Source: Erpobdella octoculata (taxonomy: Eukaryota; Annelida; Clitellata; Hirudinida; Erpobdellidae). Taken from it: a stretch of DNA of 64,000 bases. A model generated the notes under the pieces. The model was not told where the DNA came from. It did not search any database and worked only from the letters and a program-made list of their open reading frames with translations. Within the stretch, counting starts at the first letter, position 1; every line of letters starts with the position of its first letter. Location of the stretch: the NCBI GenBank assembly GCA_963978895.1, contig OZ022243.1, forward strand, positions 10,892,396 through 10,956,395. Direction: 5' to 3'. Positions 20,011 through 31,700 of the stretch are shown here, in pieces. The position numbers were made by a program, and so were the translations under genes.

Positions 20011-20592
20011 CGTCTCCTTCCAAGGTTTCTTGACCAAGGATCTTTTCTTCGCCTAGAGGAGACACTCAAATATTACGCCTGCAACCTTGGTCACATATCT
20101 GCTGTGCGTGGCGAATACTTGCGCTGGAAAACCAAATGGTAGAATGTTCCAGTGGCAGAGCGGCCACATACCGCAGTTGATGTGTTGCAACAATGTGAGG
20201 AATTCGTTTACCCCTAGATAAATACGCTGCTGAAACTCTTTATAACGTTGCCTCTCTCTTCCACGACAGCCGAGAGATCCTTCTCAACTATGCGCAGACT
20301 TAAATCATATCTATGCACCACAATGGGCCAGGCAAGGCTAAATGGGCTTGCCCAGATGACGATCAATCGCGACCTTCCCATTAATGAAGAAGCCGTCATT
20401 GACATTTTTTCGCAAAAAGGCGACTGAATTTGTTATTGTAATAAATTGGTTCATATTTAATGACTTATAGTTTGATATTACTAATTGTTGTTAAGCTTTG
20501 ATTTTTGTGGCTCGTAAGCTTTTCAGAAAATTCCTTACTTAACAGTTTTCCCTCGGGCCCCCGAAAAAAATCCTGGCTGCGCCCATGGATGA
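20011..20592 (+). pseudogene. hAT transposase C-terminus (dimerisation domain), decayed
   Basis: After the microsatellite a broken frame reads [18 protein letters not shown], then AERPHTAVDVLQQCEEFVYP, a stop, and then LLKLFITLPLSSTTAERSFS with RRLKSYLCTTMGQARLNGLA. This is the C-terminal hATC dimerisation domain. At least two in-frame stops are present (near 20142 and 20216). The element end is near 20592 with CCTGGCTGCGCCCATG, a hAT-like terminal sequence. It is closely related to the minus-strand copy at 36265-37185. Confidence 0.8.
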
Positions 20593-21293
20593 CGTAGCAT
20601 TTTATTGTGTATAGTCTAATCTAATGTTATAATTTAACTATAACAGACTTTAACTATTTTTGATGACAAAGTTCTTTGAAAAGAAATGGTGTTTTTGGAG
20701 GCATTTCTGTATTCTTGACTTACCGAAAAAGCTGAAAAATATAATGTAGAAAATAAGACTTTTCAAATACTCAAGTGATTTTGCTAGAGCTATTCATATA
20801 TTGAGGCGTGTTTTTACGAATTTTTTATTTTTCAGTTTCTTTCCTTTTATTTTTGTAGTAAAACTGTGAAAAACGTTTTTCTACAATAAAGCCTACCAGT
20901 TTCTGTGCAGTAAATAATTTAAAGTTATTCATGAATCAATCGTCCTGTACAGACTATTTTAATTATAAACTGATGCTTGTTGCTATGAAAATTGACTGAA
21001 ATAAATGAGTTATAACTATCACTACCTTTCTGAAAACACAAGTCATAATTTGCACGCTACATTTACCTTCTGTGTTCAGCATTTTGTATATTGCACACTA
21101 CTGGCTCCGTAATTTTTCTCGATGGGCAACAGCTGTTTGTAAGCAGCTGAGTGACACCTCCTTCGGTTAAGGTTTTTGTAAATCAATTCTTCGCATACGC
21201 AACCGTTAACTTGTTTAATGAAGACGTTTTTATTTTGGATTTTTAATAAATTTTAAACTGTTTCTTGAATTAACTGAGCCCAGCAAACCGATT
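20593..21293. other. Upstream region of the potassium channel gene
   Basis: No coding sequence recognised. It should hold the channel's promoter and 5' UTR, but no convincing TATA box or initiator was identified. Confidence 0.35.
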
Positions 21294-21504
21294 ATGGGTT
21301 TCTTGTTTTTCACTCAAGTTCACACGAGTGGTTACAAACGGTTAGATGTCTACTTATTTGTACTCCTTTTAATTTACTTTCTATATTTTCTTTTTGGAGC
21401 TTTGATCATCAAGTATCTCGAAGAAGAGCCCAATAAGCATGAAACAAGTGAAATGAGGAAGTCCTATCAGTCGTTTATTCTCAACAGTTCTTCTAACTTC
21501 AATG
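21294..21504 (+). CDS. K2P channel exon 1 (M1 and cap)
   Basis: This exon encodes residues 1-70: a short cytoplasmic N-terminus, the hydrophobic M1 (YLFVLLLIYFLYFLFGALII) and an acidic cap helix. The donor is AATG|GTAATT. A 72-base intron follows. Confidence 0.85.
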
Positions 21505-24500
21505 GTAATTACAATTTATATATTTTGTTCTTTGTCTGACAATTTTTCATAGATTTTTTAATAACTATTTTAACAGAAACAGCTTTGAAAAATTTTCTTA
21601 GCTCGGTATTTGGATCGCTCAAAAACGGTAGAGAAATTCAAGCCTTGTGGACAAACACTGAAGAAAATGACATTTGGTGCTTAGATCAATCAGTACTCTT
21701 CACGGTTTCTGTTTTAACTATGATTGGTACGCTTCTATACATTATAAATTTCAATTGTCTAATTTGAACATCAGGGAGCACAGGAAAATCCGTTAGAACA
21801 ACAAAACACTAACAATATACCCAAGCAACCATCAAAATGTAAACAATTATAGTATGCAATTAATTGATATTTAAACTATATTCAGGTTAAATAATAATTT
21901 ATTTGAATTTGTGGGGCTTAAACCTTTAGAAAATCAAATAAATTAATTAGTTAAACTTAATAAAATTTGATATTGAAAAACAATTAAATTATGATTTTGT
22001 CGTAAGCAGGTGATTTCCATCACAGATTAAAACGTGAAAGTTTTTCTTACCTTGATTTACCGCACAGTACTTCTCCGAAAATTGTTTAAAGTTATAAACT
22101 AATCAATAATCACGTGCCGCAAACCCCTGCTCTTGTGCTCATACATTGGTATAACAATTATCTGAAACGCAATATTAAACAAAACATCGGTCAATTAAAA
22201 AACATCTATTTAGTAGTTTCAAGAAACTTTAATCGTTCGGTATTATTGCTTTAAAAATATAAGCATACATTGAACAGACCAGTAAGTAGTGCTCTCGTGA
22301 ATTTCAAGATTCGAAACAAACAAACCGCTCTTTTACATCTGCTTTGAATACGATTCAAAATCAATTAAGGATTTTCACAGAACGTTGTTTTGTCTCACTA
22401 CGTGATAACATCGGTTTTAGTTGTGTCGTTTTGCTGTCATCCAGTTTGCACACAGTAGATCTCAATTTGTCTGTGTTTGTAGAATCTAGTTTGTTTGTTA
22501 CAAGTTCAAGTTTTTAGTTAATTTTATTATTCTGTTGTCTGTTTTCCATTGCAACTTTAAGAACTTTATTGTTACAAGTAGACAAAGTATTAAAATTGTA
22601 TTTGGTTTTTCCGATGACAAATGCAACATCAGAAAGAAGTGTTGCGGCATTGCATCGAATTAAAATCTATTTGCGGTCAACAATGACCCAAACTAGATTA
22701 AACCATGTCATGTTTTTAACTGTACATTAAAAAACAGATAATCTAGACTTGTTGGAAATATGTAAATCTTTTTGTATGCTAAATGACACAGGAAAAATTT
22801 TTTTTGATAAATGGTTGTTAAAGTTGTAATTTATAGTTAATTTTTGTAAAGGGTAGCTTTATGGACTTTGGTAAAATGGTAATTATCTAAACACTAGACA
22901 TTTTTTTTACATAGACTTGTTTTACTTTAAATTTTAGAAAAAAAAAATTTGTGTTGGCCCCCAGTTTCAAAACCATTCCGGCGCCCCTGGTAATCAGTCT
23001 CTAAACAAATTTCCCACAAACTAAACCTCTGACTCGACTTTTTAAAAAGGTTGACTAAATCCAGCCCAACACAGCCAACACGACCCGCACAAAACAATAA
23101 AAATGTTAAACGGCAATATACGTTTTTAACAATTAAATATAATTTTTGTTTTGTTCATTTAAGTAATATAAAAATTAATGTTTTCATAAATACACAGCAT
23201 ATAACAGGATTATTCAATTAATGAAAGGCAAACGAGGTTTTCTGCCATAAAACATAAACTAAAGAAAATATATTATGATTTGTGAATAAAAAACTTTTTT
23301 TGTTCTGTATATGTATTTATATATTTAGATATATAAAGATATATTTATATATAGAATTTTTTTTTATATGCCTGATTTTATTTTAGTGTTTTTCTTGATT
23401 ACGTATTCTTTCGTTTCGTTGTTTTAGGTTTTCAATTCTAAATTTATCTATATATATATATATAAATGAATGTTTGTATGTATGTATATAGGTATTGTAT
23501 TCATGCATTGCTACACCATTCATCCGATCGTAATGAAATTTTCACACAACCTTGAGAGTCAAGGGGAATCAAATATAGAGAAAAAAATTTTGAAATCCGT
23601 CACAAAAGGAGCGGAGCGGAACGGGTGAGCGAGCGGAAACTATATATATATATGTATGTGCGTATATATGTGTGTATCTATGTATGTGTATGTGCATGTA
23701 TGTGTGTCTGTGTGTGTGTTTATGTATGTACTAGCGGAGATACCCGGCGTTGCCCGGGTTTTTTAGAGGTTTTTCTAATGTTTGTCTCTTTCTCTCCCGT
23801 TTCCTTTCCCACCTGCTTTCCCACTCCTGTTCGCTTTCCCGTTTTCGGTCGTTTTCCCGCTGCCGGTCGCTTTACCGCTGCCGGTCGCCTTCCCGCTCCC
23901 GGTCGTTTTCCCGTTCCCGGTCGCTGTCCCATTCCCGCTCACGTTTGCTCTCCCATTCCCGCTCACGCTTGCTTTTCCGTTCCCGCTCGCTGTCCGTTCC
24001 GGGTCGCTTTCCCGTTTCTATAATAGACAAACTAACCCACAAACATTCATATATATATATAGTCTTAGCAAATCTATTTTACGTTTTATAGGCTAACAGA
24101 AGTTATGAAAGAATGGAAAAGAGAAAATGAGCGTGAACGGGAACGGGAGAGCAACCGTGACCGGGAATGGGAGAGCAAGCATGACCGGGAACGGGAGAGC
24201 AAGCGTGAGCGGGAACGGGAAAGCGACCGGGAACGGGAAAGCGACCGGGAACGGAAAAGCGACCGGGAACGGAAAAGCGACCGGGAACGGGAAAGCGACC
24301 GGGAACAAGAAAGCGACCGGGAACGCGGAAAGCGACCGGGAACGCGGAAAGCGACCGGGAACGCGGAAAGCGACTGGAATCGGGAGAGCAAGCTTGGAAG
24401 GAAACTCGAGCAAGAGAGAAAATCGATAACAAAACTTCTGAGCGGGAAAGCGATCGGGAGCTCGAAAACGACCGAGAGCGGAAAAGCGACCGGGAACGCG

Positions 24501-25714
24501 ACGAAAACGGGAAAGTGGAGAAGGAAACGGGAGCGAGAGAGACAAACATTAGAAAAACCTCTAAAAACCCCGGGCAACGCCGGGTAACCCCGCTAGTACG
24601 ATATAAATTTTAAAAAAAATTGTTTTATTTTAGTTTATTTTTTTACCAATGCTTTTATTAACTCGTCGTCTCTGTTTCTCTGTCTGTCTGTTTCTCTGTC
24701 TGTTTCAAATCTTGCAATCAATTTTTGAGTCACTTCCTGATGATAGATTTTTTTCAAATTTTGCATACATGCTCAAAATAGAAGACAATGCAATATTCAA
24801 TTATTAGTTTTACAATAAGTCAATTAATTTAGTTAATTTTAATTAATTTCGATATTTCGATATAATTAAGATATTTCGACTTTAATATAAAATAAAAGAG
24901 TAATATAAGAAAAAATTGATTGCAAAATTTGTGTTTTAATTACATATAAGAGCATTGGTTTTAAAAATTCGTTTTTAATTTACTTGTTGATTACATATTT
25001 TTTCGTAGTTCGCATCAAACATTTTGAAATTAACTGGATGTGTTGATCAGAGTTCGACCCAAAAGTTTTTGGTTTATCACAAAGTTATAATTGGATTTTC
25101 CCAAATTTCAAACATTTCCTACAAAATTAGTTTTAAAGTTTAATATTTGATTAAACTAAGATTTAAAAAAAACATGAAATAGTAAAGATAAAAAATAAAT
25201 TTTAAAAAATGCTTTTATTTGCCTCTTTATCTGAGTCAACGAACTAAAATTTTGAATCTAAAACAACCGTTATGCTCAATCTTGTACATTGTTTATTTCT
25301 TTCATATGAAATCAAAATTTATAAATTTAACTCGATGTATGGATTAGTTGTTATCTAATCCTAACGAACAACTTTGATTAATTTTAATTGATTTAAGGCC
25401 TAATTCATGTCGGAAACATTCAAGTCATGTATTTTCATAAAGAATAAAGCTTTCCTGAAAATTTTAGAGCTCTAGGTAGTCGAAAAGTGGGTGAAATTGT
25501 GTTTCTAAGATTTGATCACCACAGACAAACAAACAACAAACAAACAAACAAACAAACAAACTGAGAGACGAGTGAAGTTAAATAAAAGCATTTAAAAAAT
25601 AAGCGCTGAAAAGGTTGAAAAACAGAATTTTATCATTTTTAGAAACCGTTAAATATATGCAAATGTGTTTTAAATATCATCATCATCGTCGTTGTCGTTG
25701 CCATCATCATCGTG

Positions 25715-25745
<31 letters not shown>

Positions 25746-28700
25746 TCATCATTGTGACGATTCCGCCTTTGCGAAGTCGTCGATATTGCTGGAGAAAATT
25801 TGAGTCTAAATAAAGTTTAAGACACTCTTTAACAGTATTAGATGTTTTATTAACGAGTACAGTTCGAAAACTTTATCAAACGACGCGACAGATACAAAAA
25901 ACAGTTTCAACTTCGATCAAGCAATGGCGAACAATGGCGAACAAAAAGCAGGAACAAGAAGAAGGGACCGAAGTAGTTCGCGACAGCCTTATAAATACAA
26001 GCCCTCCAGGCTACAGGCTTAAACGTTCAAATATTCGCGCAACAATCCAAACACGCAACGTTGTGCAATACCCGATGCACCGCCTGCGCCGGAAATCCCA
26101 AAGTTTTGGTCCAGGCACGCACACGCGTAAACGCGGGCGTGACATACCTCCCCCCCTAAAGTCGGTAACGATCCTTCTCGTTATCGGCAATATCTTCATT
26201 CTTTGATCTGGGTCGATCCGGTTGGCTGAGTGGATCCGGTTGACTGAATGGCCTCCTTCGTCGTCGGGTTTCCTGGTGCTCGTCTTGGGAACCTGCAAAT
26301 CCAGAACAGTCGCGACGATGAGCCACACGCGAAAGAACGACGTGGTCGAAGAACGTCCGACATCTCTGTTCAATGAAGCGCTCTTCGCCCTGGATACCTG
26401 CAAAAGAAAAACTCACGACCGATCCACTTTATCGTTAACCAAGATCGCCCAAAGAAAGAAATTAACTAAAGAAGGTTACCAAAATACCCTAACACCAATT
26501 TCTGATAACAATGAAATACTAAACCAAAGATTATACACCCTAGGATAAATAAACCTAATTGTAGCCACAGCTACTCCAAACCTAACTTAATCGAGACAGG
26601 ACGTCAGCTACTATATTCTGTTTACCTGACCTATATTTGAAAGTCAGATTATATTCCTGGATGGCAAGTGCCCATCGAGTCAATTTAGCGCTTTTGGAAA
26701 CTGACTCGGTAAGGTACGTGAGAGGACTATGATCCGAAAAAATCACGATCTCAGATAACAAGATCCAGGATTTGAATTTACTTAGAGCCCACACGACAGC
26801 ATAAGCCTCTCTCTCTATGGTGGACCACCTCGTCTGAGTAGGGGTTAACTTCAGACTGGCAAAAGCAATAGGGACTTCTGCCCCTTCTCCACTCCCCTGG
26901 AACAAACAACACCCAACAGCCACTCCACTAGCATCCGTTGCTAAACCAAACCCTTTACTATAATCAATTGTGCTTAGGGTTGTAGCATTGGTAAGGTCGT
27001 CTATGAGTTTTTGTAAGGCGACCTGGTGTTTGCCTTCCCAAAGAATTTTGTTGGGAACACCCTTTTTAGTCAACTCAGTGATAGGATGGGCAGTCTGGGC
27101 TAGATTGGGTATGAAGTTGCGGAAATAACTGAACAACCCCATTATCCGCTTGACTTCCTTTTTATTTGTGGGAGGTTTGATCTCTTGTACAATGGCTATT
27201 TTATCGGGATCAGGTGCGACAATCCCCGAGCCTACGACATGTCCTAAAAATACCACCTTAGGTTGTACAAACCGACATTTTTCCAGGTTTAGGGTCAACC
27301 CTACATTTTTAATGATGGTGAAAAATTGCAAAAGATGTAGTTTGTGTTCTTCCCAACTAGACGAAATAACGGCAAAATCATCAATAAACGGCTCCGTAAA
27401 GGATCTTATTGGTTGAAGGATCATCGATATCGCCCTCATGAAAGTATTTCCCGCCGATTTTAGACCAAAGGGCATTCTGCGAAACTCAAACAACCCTTCT
27501 TCACAAGAAAATGCCGTTAACCATGCTGATTCCGGATCTATAGGAATTTGCCAGTACCCTTTGCGTGCATCAAAACAGCTTATGAATTTTGCTCTGCCGA
27601 CCTTCTGAAGTACGTTGGGGATATCGGGAATGGGAAAGCAGTCTCCCTTCGTATAACGATTAACATGACGATAGTCGATGGCTATACGGACTCCCTTTTC
27701 TCCCTTAGGTCCCTTCAAAACACAAACCATCGGGCTTACCATGGGACTCTGCGATGGTACAATGACACCCTGGCGAAGCATATCTTGTATCTGATTAGCC
27801 ACTTCTACCTTCAACAATTCAGGGGTTCTATAGGCTCTCAGGTGTTTGGGGGTAAAGTCAGGAGAAATCGCGATTTTGTGAGATACTACAGAACAAACTC
27901 CTAATGATTCTGAGAATATCTCGGGAAAATCATCAATTATGTCACATAATTGTGTGCGATAATCCTGCGAAAGATGGTCCAAACAGCCCTTTGCTACCCT
28001 ACAACTCGGAGGTTTATCCTGACAAGGATCAAACTTACTTGGAAAATCAATCAAACCAAATTCGTGGTCCTTCTCGTATACTACAGAACAATTATTATTA
28101 ACGGCGGTTTCTATTCGGTCATGGTATTTCCGAATTTTATTTGCATGTAGATGGTGTTTACAGCCCTCAATTTCCACTAAATAAGAGTATGGTGCTTTCA
28201 CCTTCACTATTACCCCGGGACCCTGCCATCTCTTCATAAATTTAGACCCCCCTTTTACAGGTGCTAAAATTATTACTCTGTCACCTACACAAAAAGACCT
28301 ATCACTGCTCCGAACGTTATATTTTCGTGCGTAATTGCTCTGCTCTTGGTCTCCTGCAATTTCAGCAAATTCCTTAGCTAACTGTAGGTTTTGTCTGAGA
28401 TCGGCTAAGTATTTGTACGGATTCTTACCTAAATGAAAAGGTAACTCCTTTTCGTTATTCCAAGAGTCTCTGAGGATAGCAAGTGGTCCTCGTGGCAAAG
28501 TACCATACACTAATGTATAAGGAGCAATATGAGTTGTCGATGACGGTTTCTCACGTAAACTCCATAATACAAAAGGAAGAACCTTAAACCACTCCTTAGG
28601 ATGTGCCTCAACCAATTTAAAAATCATGTTCTTAAGACTCTGGTTACACCTCTCCACTAAACCGGATGCTTCAGGATGCCCTGGGGTGTTAAACCTAGGA

Positions 28701-31700
28701 CTGCACCCCAAACATTTAAGAAAAGTCGTCGTTAACTGATTTTTAAAATTCGTACCACAATCGGAACTAATTATTCGTGGTATGGAAAACGTCATAAAAA
28801 TCTGAATAAGGATCTCACATACAGATTTAGCATCTAATGACCTTAATGGATAAACCATCGGCCATCTGGAGAACAAATCGACAACAACCAGGGCATAATT
28901 GTACTTGGGTCGGACAGTCACACTATCACCCGCTGGAATTATGGGCCCTATGCAATCCATAACTAAATGATTAAATGGTAGTTCATCTCCCCTTGGAATG
29001 GGAGTTATGGGGACTCGGTCTCTTTTTCTAACAGGTGCCCTTAACTGGCACACGGGGCACGACTCACAATAGGTTTGGACTTGTTTCTCCATATCGGGAA
29101 ACCAAAAGCTGAGTCGAATACGCTGCCGTGTACTCTTGGCAGCCATGTGCCCCGAATAGGGAGCATCATGCCCCATCTGTAACACTGCAAGTATACGACT
29201 CCTGGGCAAACACAACTGTTTTATGGAATGACCCCACTGATTCTCCTTGTGAAACAAAAGTCCCCGGTCGATATAAAAGTTTTTACGCTTATCTATACCT
29301 AGCAACCAGAAGGACTTCAGTGAAGGACAATCATGTTGCTCTTTAGCAAACGCATCGGGATCATTACTATCGTCTACCCCCTGACAATCATCGTTAATGG
29401 TTGTAAATCGAGCGTCGGTTCGTGAATCACTTCCGCCTGCATCAGCACCTGGACAAATATCATCACCCGCAACTACAGAAACACCTATGTCCTGACAAGT
29501 ATCGGTCTGTGAATCAACTTTCCTAGCATCAGCACCTGGACAAATATCATCACCCGAAACTACAGAAGCACCTATGCCCTGACAAGTATCGGTCTGTGAA
29601 TCAACTTTCCTAGCATCAGCACCTGGACCAATATCATCACCCGAAACCACAGAAGCACCTATGTCCTGACAAGTATCGGCCTGAGAATCAACTTTCCTAG
29701 CATCAGCACCTGGACAAATATCATCACCCGAACTTACAGAAACACCTATGTTCTGACCAGCATCGGTCTGTGAATCAACTTTCCTAGCGTCAGCAGCGCG
29801 AGAAACACCTTCACCTAGAATTAATGCAACATCTGGACTATGCTCATCATTACGAGGTTCATCTAAAACAAAATATTGTGAATTAGTTATTTCAAGACTG
29901 GGAACATTCACATCAGAGTCATGTGCATTTTGTTTGTTCTTAATAGGGTATGCAACGGTATCATACAATGATATCGTTTTCAATAAATTACTTACGGAGG
30001 GAGTGATAATAATTTGCTCATTAAGATTTGGGACGACAGCAAACCATGCACGAACCTTGGGTGCTAGGTTCACAATGTCATCACCCACAAGATCTGGTCG
30101 AACAACTAATCTAACACAACCTACAATTTCTGGTTGACCTTTAAGGCCGGATAATTTTATAAATTTATGTGGTACCCTATGAAGAGATTTAATTAAATCT
30201 TCTCTAATGCAACATACTTCTGCACCACCATCAATCAAAGCTGGAATAGATGGTAATTGATCGATAAATACATTCTCATAAGACCTAATGTGATAATCAT
30301 CAACATCTATAATGGGACATGCTTCGGGACAGGGAAAAGATTTTTGACCATCAAACATTATTTTCCTATCAACGAGACCTCTAAAGGAATTTTCTAAATG
30401 AGAAGACAAATTTTTACCATCAACCAATGTTTTCCTATCATCGAGACAATTACGGGAATTTTTTGACTGAGAGGACAAATTTTTATCATCAACAAATGTT
30501 TTCCTATCACCGAGACAATTAAAGGAATTTTCTGTTTGACAACAATTAATTCTGGGATTAGGTAAATTTGAGGAAGGGAATTTATGTAGAGGACATTCCT
30601 TGAACGAATGACCCTTCTTATGGCATTTGAAGCATAAACCATACTTTTTATCCTTATCCATATTAGGATCAATGGATATTTTAGTCATTCTATTAGGAAT
30701 GGGAGACCCTGACCCTTTATCTGTTGGTTTTGGGTTGTTGAATCGAGGCGGTCTAGTCTCATGCTCGTGTGTGGCCATGTAGCTATCCGCAACGCGTGAA
30801 AGCTCTAGATGATTTAACCAATCATCCTTTTCCTGAGTTAAAATAAAATCTGCACAACTGGGAGACATTAGTTGTTTCAACCTATCGGCACACATCAAAC
30901 TAACTAATTGATGGAAATTCTCATCAATATTCCTACTTTTAATATAATACGATAACGCTGTGTGTAATTCAGAAGCTACCTGTGAATAAGTCTCACCAGG
31001 TCTCCTTTTTACAGCATAAAACCTCTCCCTCAAAAGACTGGGAGTGACCCGAAATTCCTGCAATAAAATTTGCTTTAATTCCTCATAGTCACCTAACTGA
31101 GCAATGGTCAATCGACTCAAGATTGAGCGAGCTCTATTATTCAAATGGGCCTGTAATATTTTGGGTTTTACATCATCATCAACTTGGTATGATGCAAACT
31201 GATTCTCTAGATACTGAAAATACCCCGGTATTGCAGCAGGATCTGAGGGAAACTCTGCCATTATACCCTTCATGGCATTCTGAAAGCGACTAGAGCGAAC
31301 GGCTAAGGAAACCTCAAGACTATTGTGGTCCTGAATCCTTTCACGTTCCAGCTCTAGTTTAGCTTCAGCAAGTCTGCGGGTTGCCCTATCCTCATCTAAC
31401 CTAGCGTCAGCGAGTCTACGCTCCTGTTCTAATTTAGCTTCAGCTAGTCTGCGATTCGCCCTATCTTCATCTAACTTAGCCTCAGCAAGTCTACGGTTCG
31501 CCCTATCCTCTTCTAACTTGGCTTCTTTAGCGGCCAATTCTGCTTCGCGCAATGCTAACTTACGCTCAGCTAATTCTGCTTTGAAATTTTTGCTAACGTT
31601 AGTATCTTCACTAACTCTACGTGGACGCCGACTATCATCAACAAATTGATAGTGCTCCTCGCTAAGGATCCCTGTTGGACTATCCAGCGCAACTGACTCT

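Noticed and set aside
19321..20142. Long open frames of HPSI/WMDG repeats on both strands
   Set aside because: They are translations of the (ATCC)n microsatellite, open in every frame; not genes.
24115..24540. 18-bp direct repeats resembling a CRISPR array
   Set aside because: The repeats are contiguous with no unique spacers, and the DNA is eukaryotic.
23625..24587. Apparent SR/RE-rich proteins (SRSRSL, RERESD, ATGNGK) at copies A, B and C
   Set aside because: They come from an 18-bp tandem unit without stops, open on both strands and in several frames, inside a repeat present in three copies. No start or splice context.
27150..30137. Plus-strand ORFs of 60-118 codons inside the retrotransposon
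   Set aside because: They are antisense shadows of the intact minus-strand gag-pol frame.
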